Origin: Planctomycetaceae bacterium
GTDB lineage: Bacteria; Planctomycetota; Planctomycetia; Planctomycetales; Planctomycetaceae
Length of the DNA stretch: 5,677 bases
Assembly: GCA_947479075.1 (NCBI GenBank)
Contig: CANJZR010000275.1
Location: forward strand, 1-5,677
Direction: 5' to 3'
Below the pieces are notes generated by a model, which worked only from the letters and a program-made list of their open reading frames with translations, had not been told where the DNA came from and searched no databases. This document shows, piece after piece, positions 1 to 5,638 of the stretch (the stretch's first letter is position 1; each line of letters opens with the position of its first letter). Made by a program: the position numbers and the translations under genes.

Positions 1-621
1 CGGCTCGACCGCGTCCATCGTGGGCTGGAATGTGGCGGGATTGTACTCCTGCGGGATGTCTGCTTTCGCCAGTTCACCCGTTTCCTGTGGAGCCGGGGGC
101 AATGGCTCGAACACAGGATCGGGAATCGGCACCACATCCACCGGCTGACGTGCAGTCGCTGAGGTGACATCGGCCTGAGGAGTCTCAGGAACCTCGACTT
201 GTGTTCGGTCGAGGGGCGCGGGTTGCGAGCTGGTCAGCTGCTCCCACGGCTGGCGATCTGATTCGGGACTGCTTCTCAGTTCTTCAAATGCATTCTCATC
301 CGAACTGAGATCGGTCGAGATCTCAACGGCATGATCAGCTTCAAACGCTGTCACTTTGGATAACTGATACTCGGGAACGAGTGCCACCACCCCACAGAGC
401 AACGAGGCATGAATGACGAGTGAAAAGATCAACGCCTTGCCGGTGACACGACGGCTTCCCCACTGAGTCCCCAGCATCGCCAGCAGATGTGTTGAGGCTA
501 CAATGACCCCACCGCACAGCAACAGAACGACCGCGGGTTGAAAGATCGCAACGATCAAATTCACCAGCGGCCACAGTTGAGCCGTGAGGTCGAGAGCCAG
601 GGTCGGTTCAGCCAGTCTCAT
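1..621 (-). CDS. Membrane protein with TonB-like anchor, encoded directly after exbD (C-terminus beyond left edge)
   Basis: The frame is open from an ATG at 621 to the window edge (207 codons, no stop), so this is the N-terminal part of a longer protein. The start codon overlaps the exbD stop as ATGA, which suggests translational coupling; a GAGG lies about 14 bases upstream, inside exbD. Residues about 17-50 are strongly hydrophobic, a short basic loop (R57, R58, K62) follows, and a second hydrophobic helix spans about 63-82. That helix carries S67-x3-H71 (SLVIH), matching the S-x3-H of the E. coli TonB anchor (SVCIH). After residue 83 the chain is polar, acidic and proline-rich with no recognisable domain up to residue 207. 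By the positive-inside rule the basic loop is cytoplasmic and the long tail periplasmic. Inference: an energy transducer or PMF-coupled periplasmic protein working with ExbD. The true C-terminal domain is unseen; a planctomycete vWA-type or other large envelope protein is possible. Confidence 0.8.
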   Translation of the reverse strand, partial: MRLAEPTLALDLTAQLWPLVNLIVAIFQPAVVLLLCGGVIVASTHLLAMLGTQWGSRRVTGKALIFSLVIHASLLCGVVALVPEYQLSKVTAFEADHAVEISTDLSSDENAFEELRSSPESDRQPWEQLTSSQPAPLDRTQVEVPETPQADVTSATARQPVDVVPIPDPVFEPLPPAPQETGELAKADIPQEYNPATFQPTMDAVEP

Positions 622-1040
622 TTGCCGGCGGGTTCCTCAACGCGTGCGTCCAGTTTGATCTTCGAGAGCCCGGCCTTCTGGCACATGCTCAGCGTGCTCA
701 TCACATGCTGGTAAGGCCCCTGGCCGTCGCCTCGAATGCGAACGACTTGATCCGGGTAGCGCTTGGCCGCCAGCTTCAGTTCGGCTTCCAGTTCGGGAAG
801 TTCTCTCTGTTTGCCTTTAACGAAGATGATCCCATCGCTTTTGACGTTCAGGATGATCTCGTCGGGGAGAGCGGTCAGCGGACGGGCCTCAGCGACGGTC
901 GGCAGGTTAATGTCGTACTGTTTCTCGGGTTCGACCAGCCGACTGCCTACCATGAAGAAGATGTTGAGCAGCATCACGACGTCGATCATCGGCGTCAGAT
1001 TCATTCCGGGTTCTTCCTCCTGGGGAACGCGGAGCGGCAT
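618..1040 (-). CDS. exbD: ExbD/TolR-family biopolymer transport protein
   Basis: 140 residues, the usual size for ExbD, an inner-membrane protein that with ExbB forms a proton-driven motor energising TonB-type transporters. The short cytoplasmic N-terminus leads into the single membrane helix (about 14-32) with the family signature NLTPMIDVV; D20 corresponds to the proton-linked Asp of ExbD (E. coli D25) and TolR (D23). Residues about 45-130 form the periplasmic domain, ending in a conserved-looking segment (VRIRGDGQGPYQHV) and a polar tail. The ATG at 1040 is chosen because AGGAGA sits 8 bases upstream and the signature then starts at the usual distance; a TTG at 1154 in the same frame would add 38 unrelated residues. 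N26, six residues after the Asp, puts a polar side chain where ExbD/TolR normally have Leu. No exbB lies next to it: upstream is the divergent glycosyltransferase. Its stop overlaps the next gene by four bases. Confidence 0.93.
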   Translation of the reverse strand: MPLRVPQEEEPGMNLTPMIDVVMLLNIFFMVGSRLVEPEKQYDINLPTVAEARPLTALPDEIILNVKSDGIIFVKGKQRELPELEAELKLAAKRYPDQVVRIRGDGQGPYQHVMSTLSMCQKAGLSKIKLDARVEEPAGK

Positions 1041-1153
1041 GTCACAGTTCTCCTGGAGCGAAAAGTCGGCGGGAACGGTGTTTGATGTGCAGGACCCTGA
1101 CCGGGAAACGACAACGAATTCATCCGTCCGCCGGAGTCGCACCCACTTCCTCA

Positions 1154-1183
1154 ATCATACCCGCACTGAGGATTTACTGTTAG
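1154..1183 (-). promoter_or_regulatory. Candidate sigma70-type promoter for exbD
   Basis: Read on the minus strand: CTAACA (1183-1178, four of six to TTGACA), an 18-base spacer, then TATGAT (1159-1154, five of six to TATAAT). Transcription would start near 1147, leaving a leader of about 107 bases before the exbD ATG. It is a sequence match only; planctomycete promoters are poorly characterised, so confidence is low. Confidence 0.3.
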
Positions 1184-1237
1184 AGGGGATTCGGGCGGAT
1201 GGAACCGACGAATGGGAGTTGGAACGTCAGCGAATTG

Positions 1238-1256
1238 CGATTTCAGGCCGATTTCA
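1238..1256. repeat. Direct repeat CGATTTCA x2 with 11-bp period
   Basis: CGATTTCA occurs at 1238-1245 and again at 1249-1256, separated by GGC, so the copies lie one helical turn apart on the same DNA face. This spacing is typical of OmpR/PhoB-family response regulator sites, and TTTCA...TTTCAC resembles the TGTCA...TGTCAC core of a Pho box. It lies between the divergent starts: about 90 bases upstream of the predicted exbD start of transcription and 126 bases upstream of the glycosyltransferase ATG. Two 8-mers could recur by chance, so the regulatory reading is tentative. Confidence 0.3.
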
Positions 1257-1381
1257 CAGCCCTGCGGCAACCACTTCTCAGGCGTGCCCCTGACGGCGGG
1301 GTGGTGTTCGTCTACGATCCGATGGACTCTCAGATCTCCAGACCATCGGCTGGCCAGCATCTGAAAACAGAGGGGACGCAC

Positions 1382-2557
1382 ATGGGCTGGGTCGACATCG
1401 TTTGCTGGAGTTTGATGGCGTTCTGGGGGCTCGCTCTGTTTCCGGCCTTTTACGGCGTCATTTTCCCGCGGTTCATTCGCAGCATCCCACCACTCACCGG
1501 GGGGAAGCTGCCTTCGCTGTCGTTAATCGTCCCGGCCAAGAACGAGGAAGAGGCGATCGAAGAGGCTCTGCGCCGGATGTTGCAGCTCGATTACCCCGAC
1601 TACGAGGTCATCGCGATTAACGATCGCTCGGATGACCAGACGGGCGCAATCATGGACCGGATCGCTGCGGAGGTGGGTTCCCGATTGCAAGTCGTCCATG
1701 TGAAAGAACTCCCCACAGGCTGGCTGGGAAAGAACCATGCCATGTCACAGGGGATCGCCCGGGCACGGGGGGAGTTCATCCTGCTCACCGACGGCGACGT
1801 GATGTTCGACCGGCTGGTGTTGAGGCGGGCCATGAACGTTGTCGATCAGCGACAGCTGGATCATCTGGTGTTAGTGCCGGAGACCACTTACAGCACGTTC
1901 CTGGAGGCGGCACTGATCAACTTCTTCGGTGTGTTGATGATGGCGACGACTCGATTTCCGATCGTGCGTTGGAAGTGGTTCAAGGACGCCTATCTGGGGG
2001 TGGGGGCCTTCAATCTGGTGCGTCGGACAGCTTACGACGCCATCGGGGGCTTTGAACCGCTCAAGCTGGAGGTGGCTGACGACCTGATGCTCGGACGGCT
2101 GATCAAGCACAGTGGCCTCCGACAGGACGTATTCGGCGGCCAGGGGAGCGTGCGTGTGAAGTGGCAGTCAGGCGGCGTTTGGGCGATTGTCCGCGGGCTC
2201 GAAAAGAACGCATTCTCGGGGACGAACTACTCGGTCGGTCGCACGATCGCAGCTGTCAGCATGCTGTGCCTGATCTTTGTGGGTCCAGTGGTGGCGCTGT
2301 GTTGCGGATGGGTAACGACACCGGCCCTGATCATGGCGATCGGCAGCCTGCTGCTGTCGCTGGGGACGGCCCGGATGATGGGGTTTCCAATCGCTGTGGG
2401 ATTGCTCTATCCATGGGCGGTACTGGTTCTGGGCTTCATCATCCTGCGTTCGATGGTGTTGACGCTCCGGCAGGGGGGCGTGCGCTGGAGAGATACGTTC
2501 TATTCGCTGGCCGACCTGCGCAAGGCCCGCCTGCTGGATGGGGCCAGCGAACTGTAG
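1382..2557 (+). CDS. Membrane-anchored family 2 glycosyltransferase (HpnB/carotenoid-type-like)
   Basis: 391 residues. An N-terminal membrane helix (about 5-28) precedes a GT-A catalytic domain (about 43-280) and two or three C-terminal helices (about 288-360). Catalytic features: the nucleotide-binding start LSLIVPAKNEEEAIEEAL (47-64), the NDRSDDQT segment (80-87), the metal-binding DxD as D137-G-D139, and an acidic pair D233-D234 in EVADDLMLG that fits the catalytic-base position. LPTGWLGKNHA (110-120) resembles the WxGK motif of hopanoid-associated HpnB and carotenoid glycosyltransferases, and the tail GVRWRDTFYSL (366-376) also resembles that group. The enzyme would transfer a sugar from a nucleotide donor to a lipid-like acceptor at the cytoplasmic face of the inner membrane; donor and acceptor cannot be read. 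The ATG at 1382 has GAGGGG six bases upstream and starts right before the first helix; an in-frame ATG at 1199 would add 61 unrelated residues. No hopanoid or carotenoid gene is adjacent, so the pathway is open. Confidence 0.9.
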   Translation: MGWVDIVCWSLMAFWGLALFPAFYGVIFPRFIRSIPPLTGGKLPSLSLIVPAKNEEEAIEEALRRMLQLDYPDYEVIAINDRSDDQTGAIMDRIAAEVGSRLQVVHVKELPTGWLGKNHAMSQGIARARGEFILLTDGDVMFDRLVLRRAMNVVDQRQLDHLVLVPETTYSTFLEAALINFFGVLMMATTRFPIVRWKWFKDAYLGVGAFNLVRRTAYDAIGGFEPLKLEVADDLMLGRLIKHSGLRQDVFGGQGSVRVKWQSGGVWAIVRGLEKNAFSGTNYSVGRTIAAVSMLCLIFVGPVVALCCGWVTTPALIMAIGSLLLSLGTARMMGFPIAVGLLYPWAVLVLGFIILRSMVLTLRQGGVRWRDTFYSLADLRKARLLDGASEL

Positions 2558-2558
2558 G

Positions 2559-2581
2559 GGCGTGCAAGTGATTGCCACGCC
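2559..2581 (+). terminator. Hairpin after the glycosyltransferase gene (possible terminator, no U-tract)
   Basis: It starts two bases after the TAG. GGCGTGCAA (2559-2567) pairs with TTGCCACGCC (2572-2581) in a nine-base-pair stem with one bulged C (2575), closed by a GTGA loop of the stable GNRA type. No T-run follows, so it is not a classic intrinsic terminator; it may mark the mRNA 3' end or protect it from exonucleases. Confidence 0.4.
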
Positions 2582-2667
2582 ACCTCTTCGGTGAATCTCG
2601 CAGGTCAATCGACTTAACTGCAAAAAAACGAGACTTCTCCAATCTCTGATCTTTTGCGATTTCAAAC

Positions 2668-2696
2668 TGGAGCATCAATGGTTGTTGATCTATCAT
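2668..2696 (+). promoter_or_regulatory. Weak promoter candidate for the DUF1501 gene
   Basis: TATCAT (2691-2696, five of six to TATAAT) is preceded at 17 bases by TGGAGC (three of six to TTGACA). The surrounding 2600-2700 stretch, with an A7 run at 2622-2628, is AT-richer than the genes beside it. Transcription near 2703 would leave a leader of about 27 bases that still includes the GGAG used by the 2730 start. Confidence 0.2.
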
Positions 2697-2770
2697 TCAT
2701 TGCTCGATTCGAACACGGAGAAAGTCTGCATGCTGTCAATTCTGGGAGCCCCAACGGCCTCACACTGTGA
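2678..2770 (+). other. Possible 30-codon leader ORF overlapping the DUF1501 start
   Basis: An ATG at 2678 has GGAG (2669-2672) five bases upstream, a good ribosome-binding site. It opens a 30-codon frame (begins MVVDLSFIARF) that ends with TGA at 2768-2770, about 40 bases inside the DUF1501 gene in another frame. If the transcript starts upstream of 2669, translation of this ORF would compete with or modulate DUF1501 initiation. If the TATCAT promoter candidate at 2691 is the real one, the ORF is not transcribed at all. The product resembles nothing I know. Confidence 0.2.
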
Positions 2771-4088
2771 TGGGTCCACTCGTCGGCAATTTCTGAAAAT
2801 CGGTGGCCTGGCTCTGGGTGGGATGTCTCTGCCGCAACTCCTGCGGGCTCAGGAGGCTTCGAGCAACGCTCGCGGTAAGACGATCTCGCATAAAGCGGTC
2901 ATCATGATTTACCTGTCGGGGGGCCCCTCGCATCAGGACATGTTCGACCTGAAGATGGACGCCCCGAGGGAAGTGCGAGGAGAATTCCGGCCCATCTCGA
3001 CCAATGTGCCCGGGATTGAAATCTGCCAGCACATGCCCCGGCTGGCCAAGATGATGGATAAATTTGCCATCATCCGGTCGCTCTACGGAGGAGCCGACCA
3101 GCACGCATCGGATATGTGTTTGAGCGGCTACCCCATCGGCCCGAAAGGTCGCCAGGACAATCACCCCTCGCTCGGTTCGGCGGTGGCCAAGCTCCAGGGG
3201 TCGGTCGATCCGGCCGTTCCGCCGTTTGTGGGCCTGACCATCAAGACCCGGCACGACCCCTACTGCAATCCCGGCCAATCGGGGTTTCTGGGCCAGGCCT
3301 ACTCCCCGTTCCAGCCCGATGGCGAAGGCATGTCGAACATGCGGCTGACGGGGACCTCGCTCGACCATCTGCGCGATCGCCAGCAGCTGCTCGCTGGCTT
3401 TGATCGATTCCGCCGTCACCTGGATGCCAGTCCACGGTTGCAGGGAGCCGATGTCTTCACGCAAAAAGCGTTCGACGTTCTGGCTTCGAGTAAGCTGGTT
3501 GAGGCAATGGACCTGAGCAAGGAGCCTGACTCACTGCGGGATCGCTACGGACGTGGAGACGCGTCGCCCGCATTCGGCGAAGACGCCGGACCGCACTGGA
3601 TGGACCAGTTCCTGATGGCTCGCCGACTGGTCGAGGCTGGGGTCCGCTGTGTCACCCTCTCCTTCGGCAGCTGGGACCGCCACGGCGGGAACTTCGAGCA
3701 ACTGCCTGTTCAGCTGGCTCGGCTCGACCAGGGGATTACCGCACTGGTGGAGGACCTGCACGCTCGCGGCCTGGATCAGGATGTCAGCGTGATTGCCTGG
3801 GGTGAGTTCGGTCGGACCCCTCGCATCAACGCCAGCGGTGGTCGCGATCACTGGCCACAGGCCTCTTGTGCCCTGCTGGCGGGTGGTGGCATGAAAATGG
3901 GACAAGTGATCGGCTCCACGAACCGACTGGGCGAGGTGCCCCAGGATCGTCCCGTGCATTACCAGGAAGTCTTTGCCACGCTGTATCACCAGCTGGGCAT
4001 CGATGTCGGCAACACGACGATCGCCGATCCGAGTGGTCGTCCGCAGTTCCTGGTGGATAAGCGGGATGTGATCCGCGAGCTCGTTTAA
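2730..4088 (+). CDS. DUF1501 family protein, Tat-exported
   Basis: 452 residues. The N-terminus has a twin-arginine signal: T17-R-R-Q-F-L-K (17-23), then a hydrophobic stretch (24-38) ending near LLRAQ (37-41), so the protein should be exported folded. The rest matches DUF1501, placed near the alkaline phosphatase/sulfatase superfamily. Likely metal or active-site segments are LSGGPSHQDMFDLK (62-75), D123-Q-H125, SWDRHGG with D316 and H318 (314-320), GEFGRTPRI (358-366) and GRDHWP with D373 and H374 (371-376). The substrate is unknown; these proteins are very numerous in planctomycetes, often beside DUF1549/DUF1553 genes, but here the upstream neighbour is a glycosyltransferase and the downstream one is convergent, so it appears to be monocistronic. 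ATG 2730 is chosen because GGAG (2717-2720) lies nine bases upstream and the opening MLSILG..., then CDG(S/F)(T/S)RR, is typical of planctomycete members; an in-frame TTG at 2682 would add 16 residues in front of the signal. Confidence 0.93.
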   Translation: MLSILGAPTASHCDGSTRRQFLKIGGLALGGMSLPQLLRAQEASSNARGKTISHKAVIMIYLSGGPSHQDMFDLKMDAPREVRGEFRPISTNVPGIEICQHMPRLAKMMDKFAIIRSLYGGADQHASDMCLSGYPIGPKGRQDNHPSLGSAVAKLQGSVDPAVPPFVGLTIKTRHDPYCNPGQSGFLGQAYSPFQPDGEGMSNMRLTGTSLDHLRDRQQLLAGFDRFRRHLDASPRLQGADVFTQKAFDVLASSKLVEAMDLSKEPDSLRDRYGRGDASPAFGEDAGPHWMDQFLMARRLVEAGVRCVTLSFGSWDRHGGNFEQLPVQLARLDQGITALVEDLHARGLDQDVSVIAWGEFGRTPRINASGGRDHWPQASCALLAGGGMKMGQVIGSTNRLGEVPQDRPVHYQEVFATLYHQLGIDVGNTTIADPSGRPQFLVDKRDVIRELV

Positions 4089-4140
4089 ACACGAGACTCT
4101 GACGATCACGCAGGGGCGATCTGACTTAGTCTGAGGGGGC

Positions 4141-4160
4141 CCGCCGATGACATTCGGCGG
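4141..4160. terminator. GC-rich hairpin between convergent genes (possible bidirectional terminator)
   Basis: CCGCCGA (4141-4147) and TCGGCGG (4154-4160) form a perfect seven-base-pair stem with a TGACAT loop, in the 82-base gap between the converging DUF1501 and permease genes. It lies 52 bases after the DUF1501 stop and 10 bases beyond the permease stop, so it could serve both. On the plus strand CGTTTTG follows 15 bases later, inside the permease end; on the minus strand there is no T-run. Position favours a shared transcript end; the missing U-tract lowers confidence. Confidence 0.5.
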
Positions 4161-4170
4161 CTCTGTCGCC

Positions 4171-5292
4171 TTACGTTTTGACCGACCCCGACAGCCAGCC
4201 CGCCAGTGTTCCCCCGAAGAGGATGGGGCCCCAGGCAGCCACCTCCGGCTTCAGCAACGATGTCTGCCCCAGAAATTCCATGCCCTGTGCGATGCCCAGC
4301 ACCATCGCCAGAGCGAGCGTGCACATCGAGATATTTGTAATCAGGTTGTCCCGCTCCTTGCGGATAATCAATGGGACCACCAGAAAGACGCTCATCAGCG
4401 AGATTATTGGGCGAGTGAACCGGGAATGCAGATGCATGATCTGAGCCCGTGTCGAGCTGGCATGGGCATTCGGATGCTGGATCCGGTTGATCAAGTCGCT
4501 CGTTGACAGATAGCGAAAGCCGGTGCCCCGGTTTCGCAACTGATCAAATGTCAGACCGATACAGAGGAACAGATCGTTGGGATTCTTGGTCTGTTTGACA
4601 ATCTTCCGCCCAGCTGGGGTCAGCTTCTTCAGATCAAAGGCAGGCGACATGTTCTTCAGCAGCCAACCCGCGGGATGCTTGCCGCGGGCCGGGATGTAAG
4701 CAGCGTATTCTCCCCGCAGTTCCGGCTCGTAATCCGCTACGATTTCTGGCGTGGGGAGAACGAAAATCGGATTGATAATTCGCTGGCGGGTCGACGACAG
4801 ATGCTGTCCCCCGACAAAGATCGAAGACTTGCCATCGTACTGGGGGTCGAACGCCTTAATCTTGTCGACGCTGGACCGACTGGTGGCCTGGAGTTGCACC
4901 ACTGCTGTCGGGATCAGAAATTCCTGATTGGCAACCAGCGCTATCGAGACACACAACACTCCAAACAGGAGCGGAACAGCCACGCGATAGGTCGGAACTC
5001 CGGCGGAAAGTACCGGATAGAACTCATTGTTCTTCAACAACAAGGCCAGCACGACCATCACCGCGATCACGGAAAGCGACGGCCCCACGAGGTCGAGGAT
5101 CAGACTACTCTGAAAGAAGTAGTAGCTCACGACCTTGACCGCCAGGCTGATCACGCTGTCGTTCGGATTCTGAAATGACTCCGACTGGGAGAAGCTATCC
5201 ACCACCGTATACAAGCCCATACAGGCAAAGAAGAAGACTGCCAGTACATAGGCATAGCGAGAGAACACATACCTGTCGAAGGTTGTCCACAC
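4171..5292 (-). CDS. LptF/LptG (YjgP/YjgQ) family lipopolysaccharide export permease
   Basis: 373 residues, the usual length. LptF and LptG form the membrane part of the LptB2FG ABC exporter that extracts LPS from the inner membrane and passes it to the periplasmic bridge. The family plan is clear: FDRYVFSRY (5-13) leading into helix 1 (about 12-32), helix 2 (about 62-86), the cytoplasmic coupling segment KNNEFYPVLSAGVP (87-100) that contacts the ATPase, helix 3 (about 103-122), NQEFLIP (122-128) opening the periplasmic jellyroll domain (about 125-290), HSRFTRP (289-295) before helix 4, and helices 5 and 6 (about 319-338 and 351-369). Whether it is LptF or LptG cannot be settled from one sequence. 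The start is GTG at 5292: no ATG, GTG or TTG lies between it and the upstream in-frame stop at 5353-5355, and the next Met (25) would cut helix 1. No clear Shine-Dalgarno precedes the GTG. No partner permease or lptB is in the window. Confidence 0.92.
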   Translation of the reverse strand: MWTTFDRYVFSRYAYVLAVFFFACMGLYTVVDSFSQSESFQNPNDSVISLAVKVVSYYFFQSSLILDLVGPSLSVIAVMVVLALLLKNNEFYPVLSAGVPTYRVAVPLLFGVLCVSIALVANQEFLIPTAVVQLQATSRSSVDKIKAFDPQYDGKSSIFVGGQHLSSTRQRIINPIFVLPTPEIVADYEPELRGEYAAYIPARGKHPAGWLLKNMSPAFDLKKLTPAGRKIVKQTKNPNDLFLCIGLTFDQLRNRGTGFRYLSTSDLINRIQHPNAHASSTRAQIMHLHSRFTRPIISLMSVFLVVPLIIRKERDNLITNISMCTLALAMVLGIAQGMEFLGQTSLLKPEVAAWGPILFGGTLAGWLSGSVKT

Positions 5293-5328
5293 AGCCGGAA
5301 ATCTGTCAGTTGGATGGGGAAAGGCATT

Positions 5329-5349
5329 CGCTCTACAGAGTGCAGAGCG
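5329..5349. repeat. Inverted repeat CGCTCT/AGAGCG
   Basis: CGCTCT (5329-5334) and AGAGCG (5344-5349) are exact inverted copies nine bases apart, and the spacer also contains AGAG. It sits 37 bases upstream of the permease GTG, within its probable leader, and abuts the next dyad. It could be a leader hairpin or part of an operator. Confidence 0.35.
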
Positions 5350-5367
5350 AGATCACCGGTGGATCTC
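5349..5367. repeat. Near-perfect palindrome around CACCGGTG
   Basis: GAGAT, then the exact 8-base palindrome CACCGGTG (5354-5361), then one extra G and ATCTC. Without that single G it would be a perfect 18-base palindrome. The arms GAGATC and GATCTC pair with a seven-base loop if transcribed. It lies about 60 bases upstream of the permease start and downstream of its predicted promoter, a position suiting a repressor operator or an RNA hairpin. Confidence 0.4.
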
Positions 5368-5441
5368 CAGCGGCCAGAGAGAGGCTGTGACCAGCCGTTT
5401 CCCAAGGCGAGGAAGACTTCCGGAGGAGGGGTGCGAGCGGG

Positions 5442-5471
5442 ATTACACGACTTTCTGGCGGTTGGGGTCAA
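5442..5471 (-). promoter_or_regulatory. Candidate sigma70-type promoter for the LptF/G gene
   Basis: Read on the minus strand: TTGACC (5471-5466, five of six), an 18-base spacer, TGTAAT (5447-5442, five of six). This is the best promoter match I found in the window. Transcription from about 5435 would give a leader of roughly 143 bases that includes both inverted repeats at 5329-5367. Confidence 0.4.
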
Positions 5472-5638
5472 GGTCAGTCGCGATTCGAGCCCGTTCCCGA
5501 GTCGTCAATTTGCCGGAAGACGCTAAGCTCCTCGGACATTTCATCGCATGGTGAGTTGCTCCATTGGCAGAGGCGTGAGAGGCGCGACTCACAGACGATG
5601 GCTGCTCCCGCGATCAACAACCACAACGAGTTGCCGCA

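Larger units (their letters stand above)
1041..1381. other. Divergent intergenic region between exbD and the glycosyltransferase gene
   Basis: No gene is supported here, although the reading frames of both neighbours extend upstream without stops to a TTG at 1154 (minus) and an ATG at 1199 (plus). Neither extension resembles the family N-termini, and the internal starts have better ribosome-binding sites. The region holds a promoter candidate for exbD and an 11-bp-period direct repeat, listed separately. For the glycosyltransferase the best plus-strand match I find is CTGACG (1290-1295), 17 bases, TACGAT (1313-1318), each four of six to the sigma70 consensus; this is weak. GAGGGG followed by six bases precedes the ATG at 1382. 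Confidence 0.7.
5293..5638. other. Divergent intergenic region between the LptF/G gene and the adenosyltransferase gene
   Basis: 346 bases without a supported gene. It holds a promoter candidate for the permease and two inverted repeats, listed separately. A further dyad, CGATTCG (5481-5487) with CGAGTCG (5498-5504), can pair over seven positions with one G-T wobble around a 10-base loop. I find no convincing plus-strand promoter for the gene at 5639; TTGGCA (5564-5569) has no fitting -10. Short frames in this stretch show no recognisable protein. Confidence 0.6.

Noticed and set aside
1041..1154. N-terminal extension of exbD to a TTG at 1154
   Set aside because: The added 38 residues are unlike ExbD N-termini, the internal ATG at 1040 has AGGAGA at good spacing, and 140 residues is the normal family length.
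1199..1381. N-terminal extension of the glycosyltransferase to an ATG at 1199
   Set aside because: The extra 61 residues lack family character and the start at 1382 with GAGGGG falls just before the first membrane helix.
1151..1381. 76-codon minus-strand frame in the divergent region
   Set aside because: It needs a GTG start, shows no recognisable protein character and overlaps the probable exbD promoter.
2611..2640. A7 run (2622-2628) as the U-tract of a minus-strand terminator
   Set aside because: No minus-strand gene ends here and no stable stem lies at the right place next to it.
2760..3464. Long minus-strand frame (234 codons) inside the DUF1501 gene
   Set aside because: It is antisense to a well-supported gene and its residue pattern is typical of a frame shadow in GC-rich DNA.
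5151..5471. Minus-strand frame of 106 codons upstream of and overlapping the LptF/G gene
   Set aside because: It reads the permease start in another frame and has no domain features.
5475..5505. tRNA-like T-loop (ATTCGAGCCCG)
   Set aside because: The bases flanking TTCGAGC do not form the five-base-pair T-stem, and no acceptor or anticodon arm fits around it.
5400..5638. Cobalamin riboswitch upstream of the adenosyltransferase gene
   Set aside because: I looked for the B12-box type conserved sequence and the GCCACTG core and did not find them; only unrelated small dyads are present.
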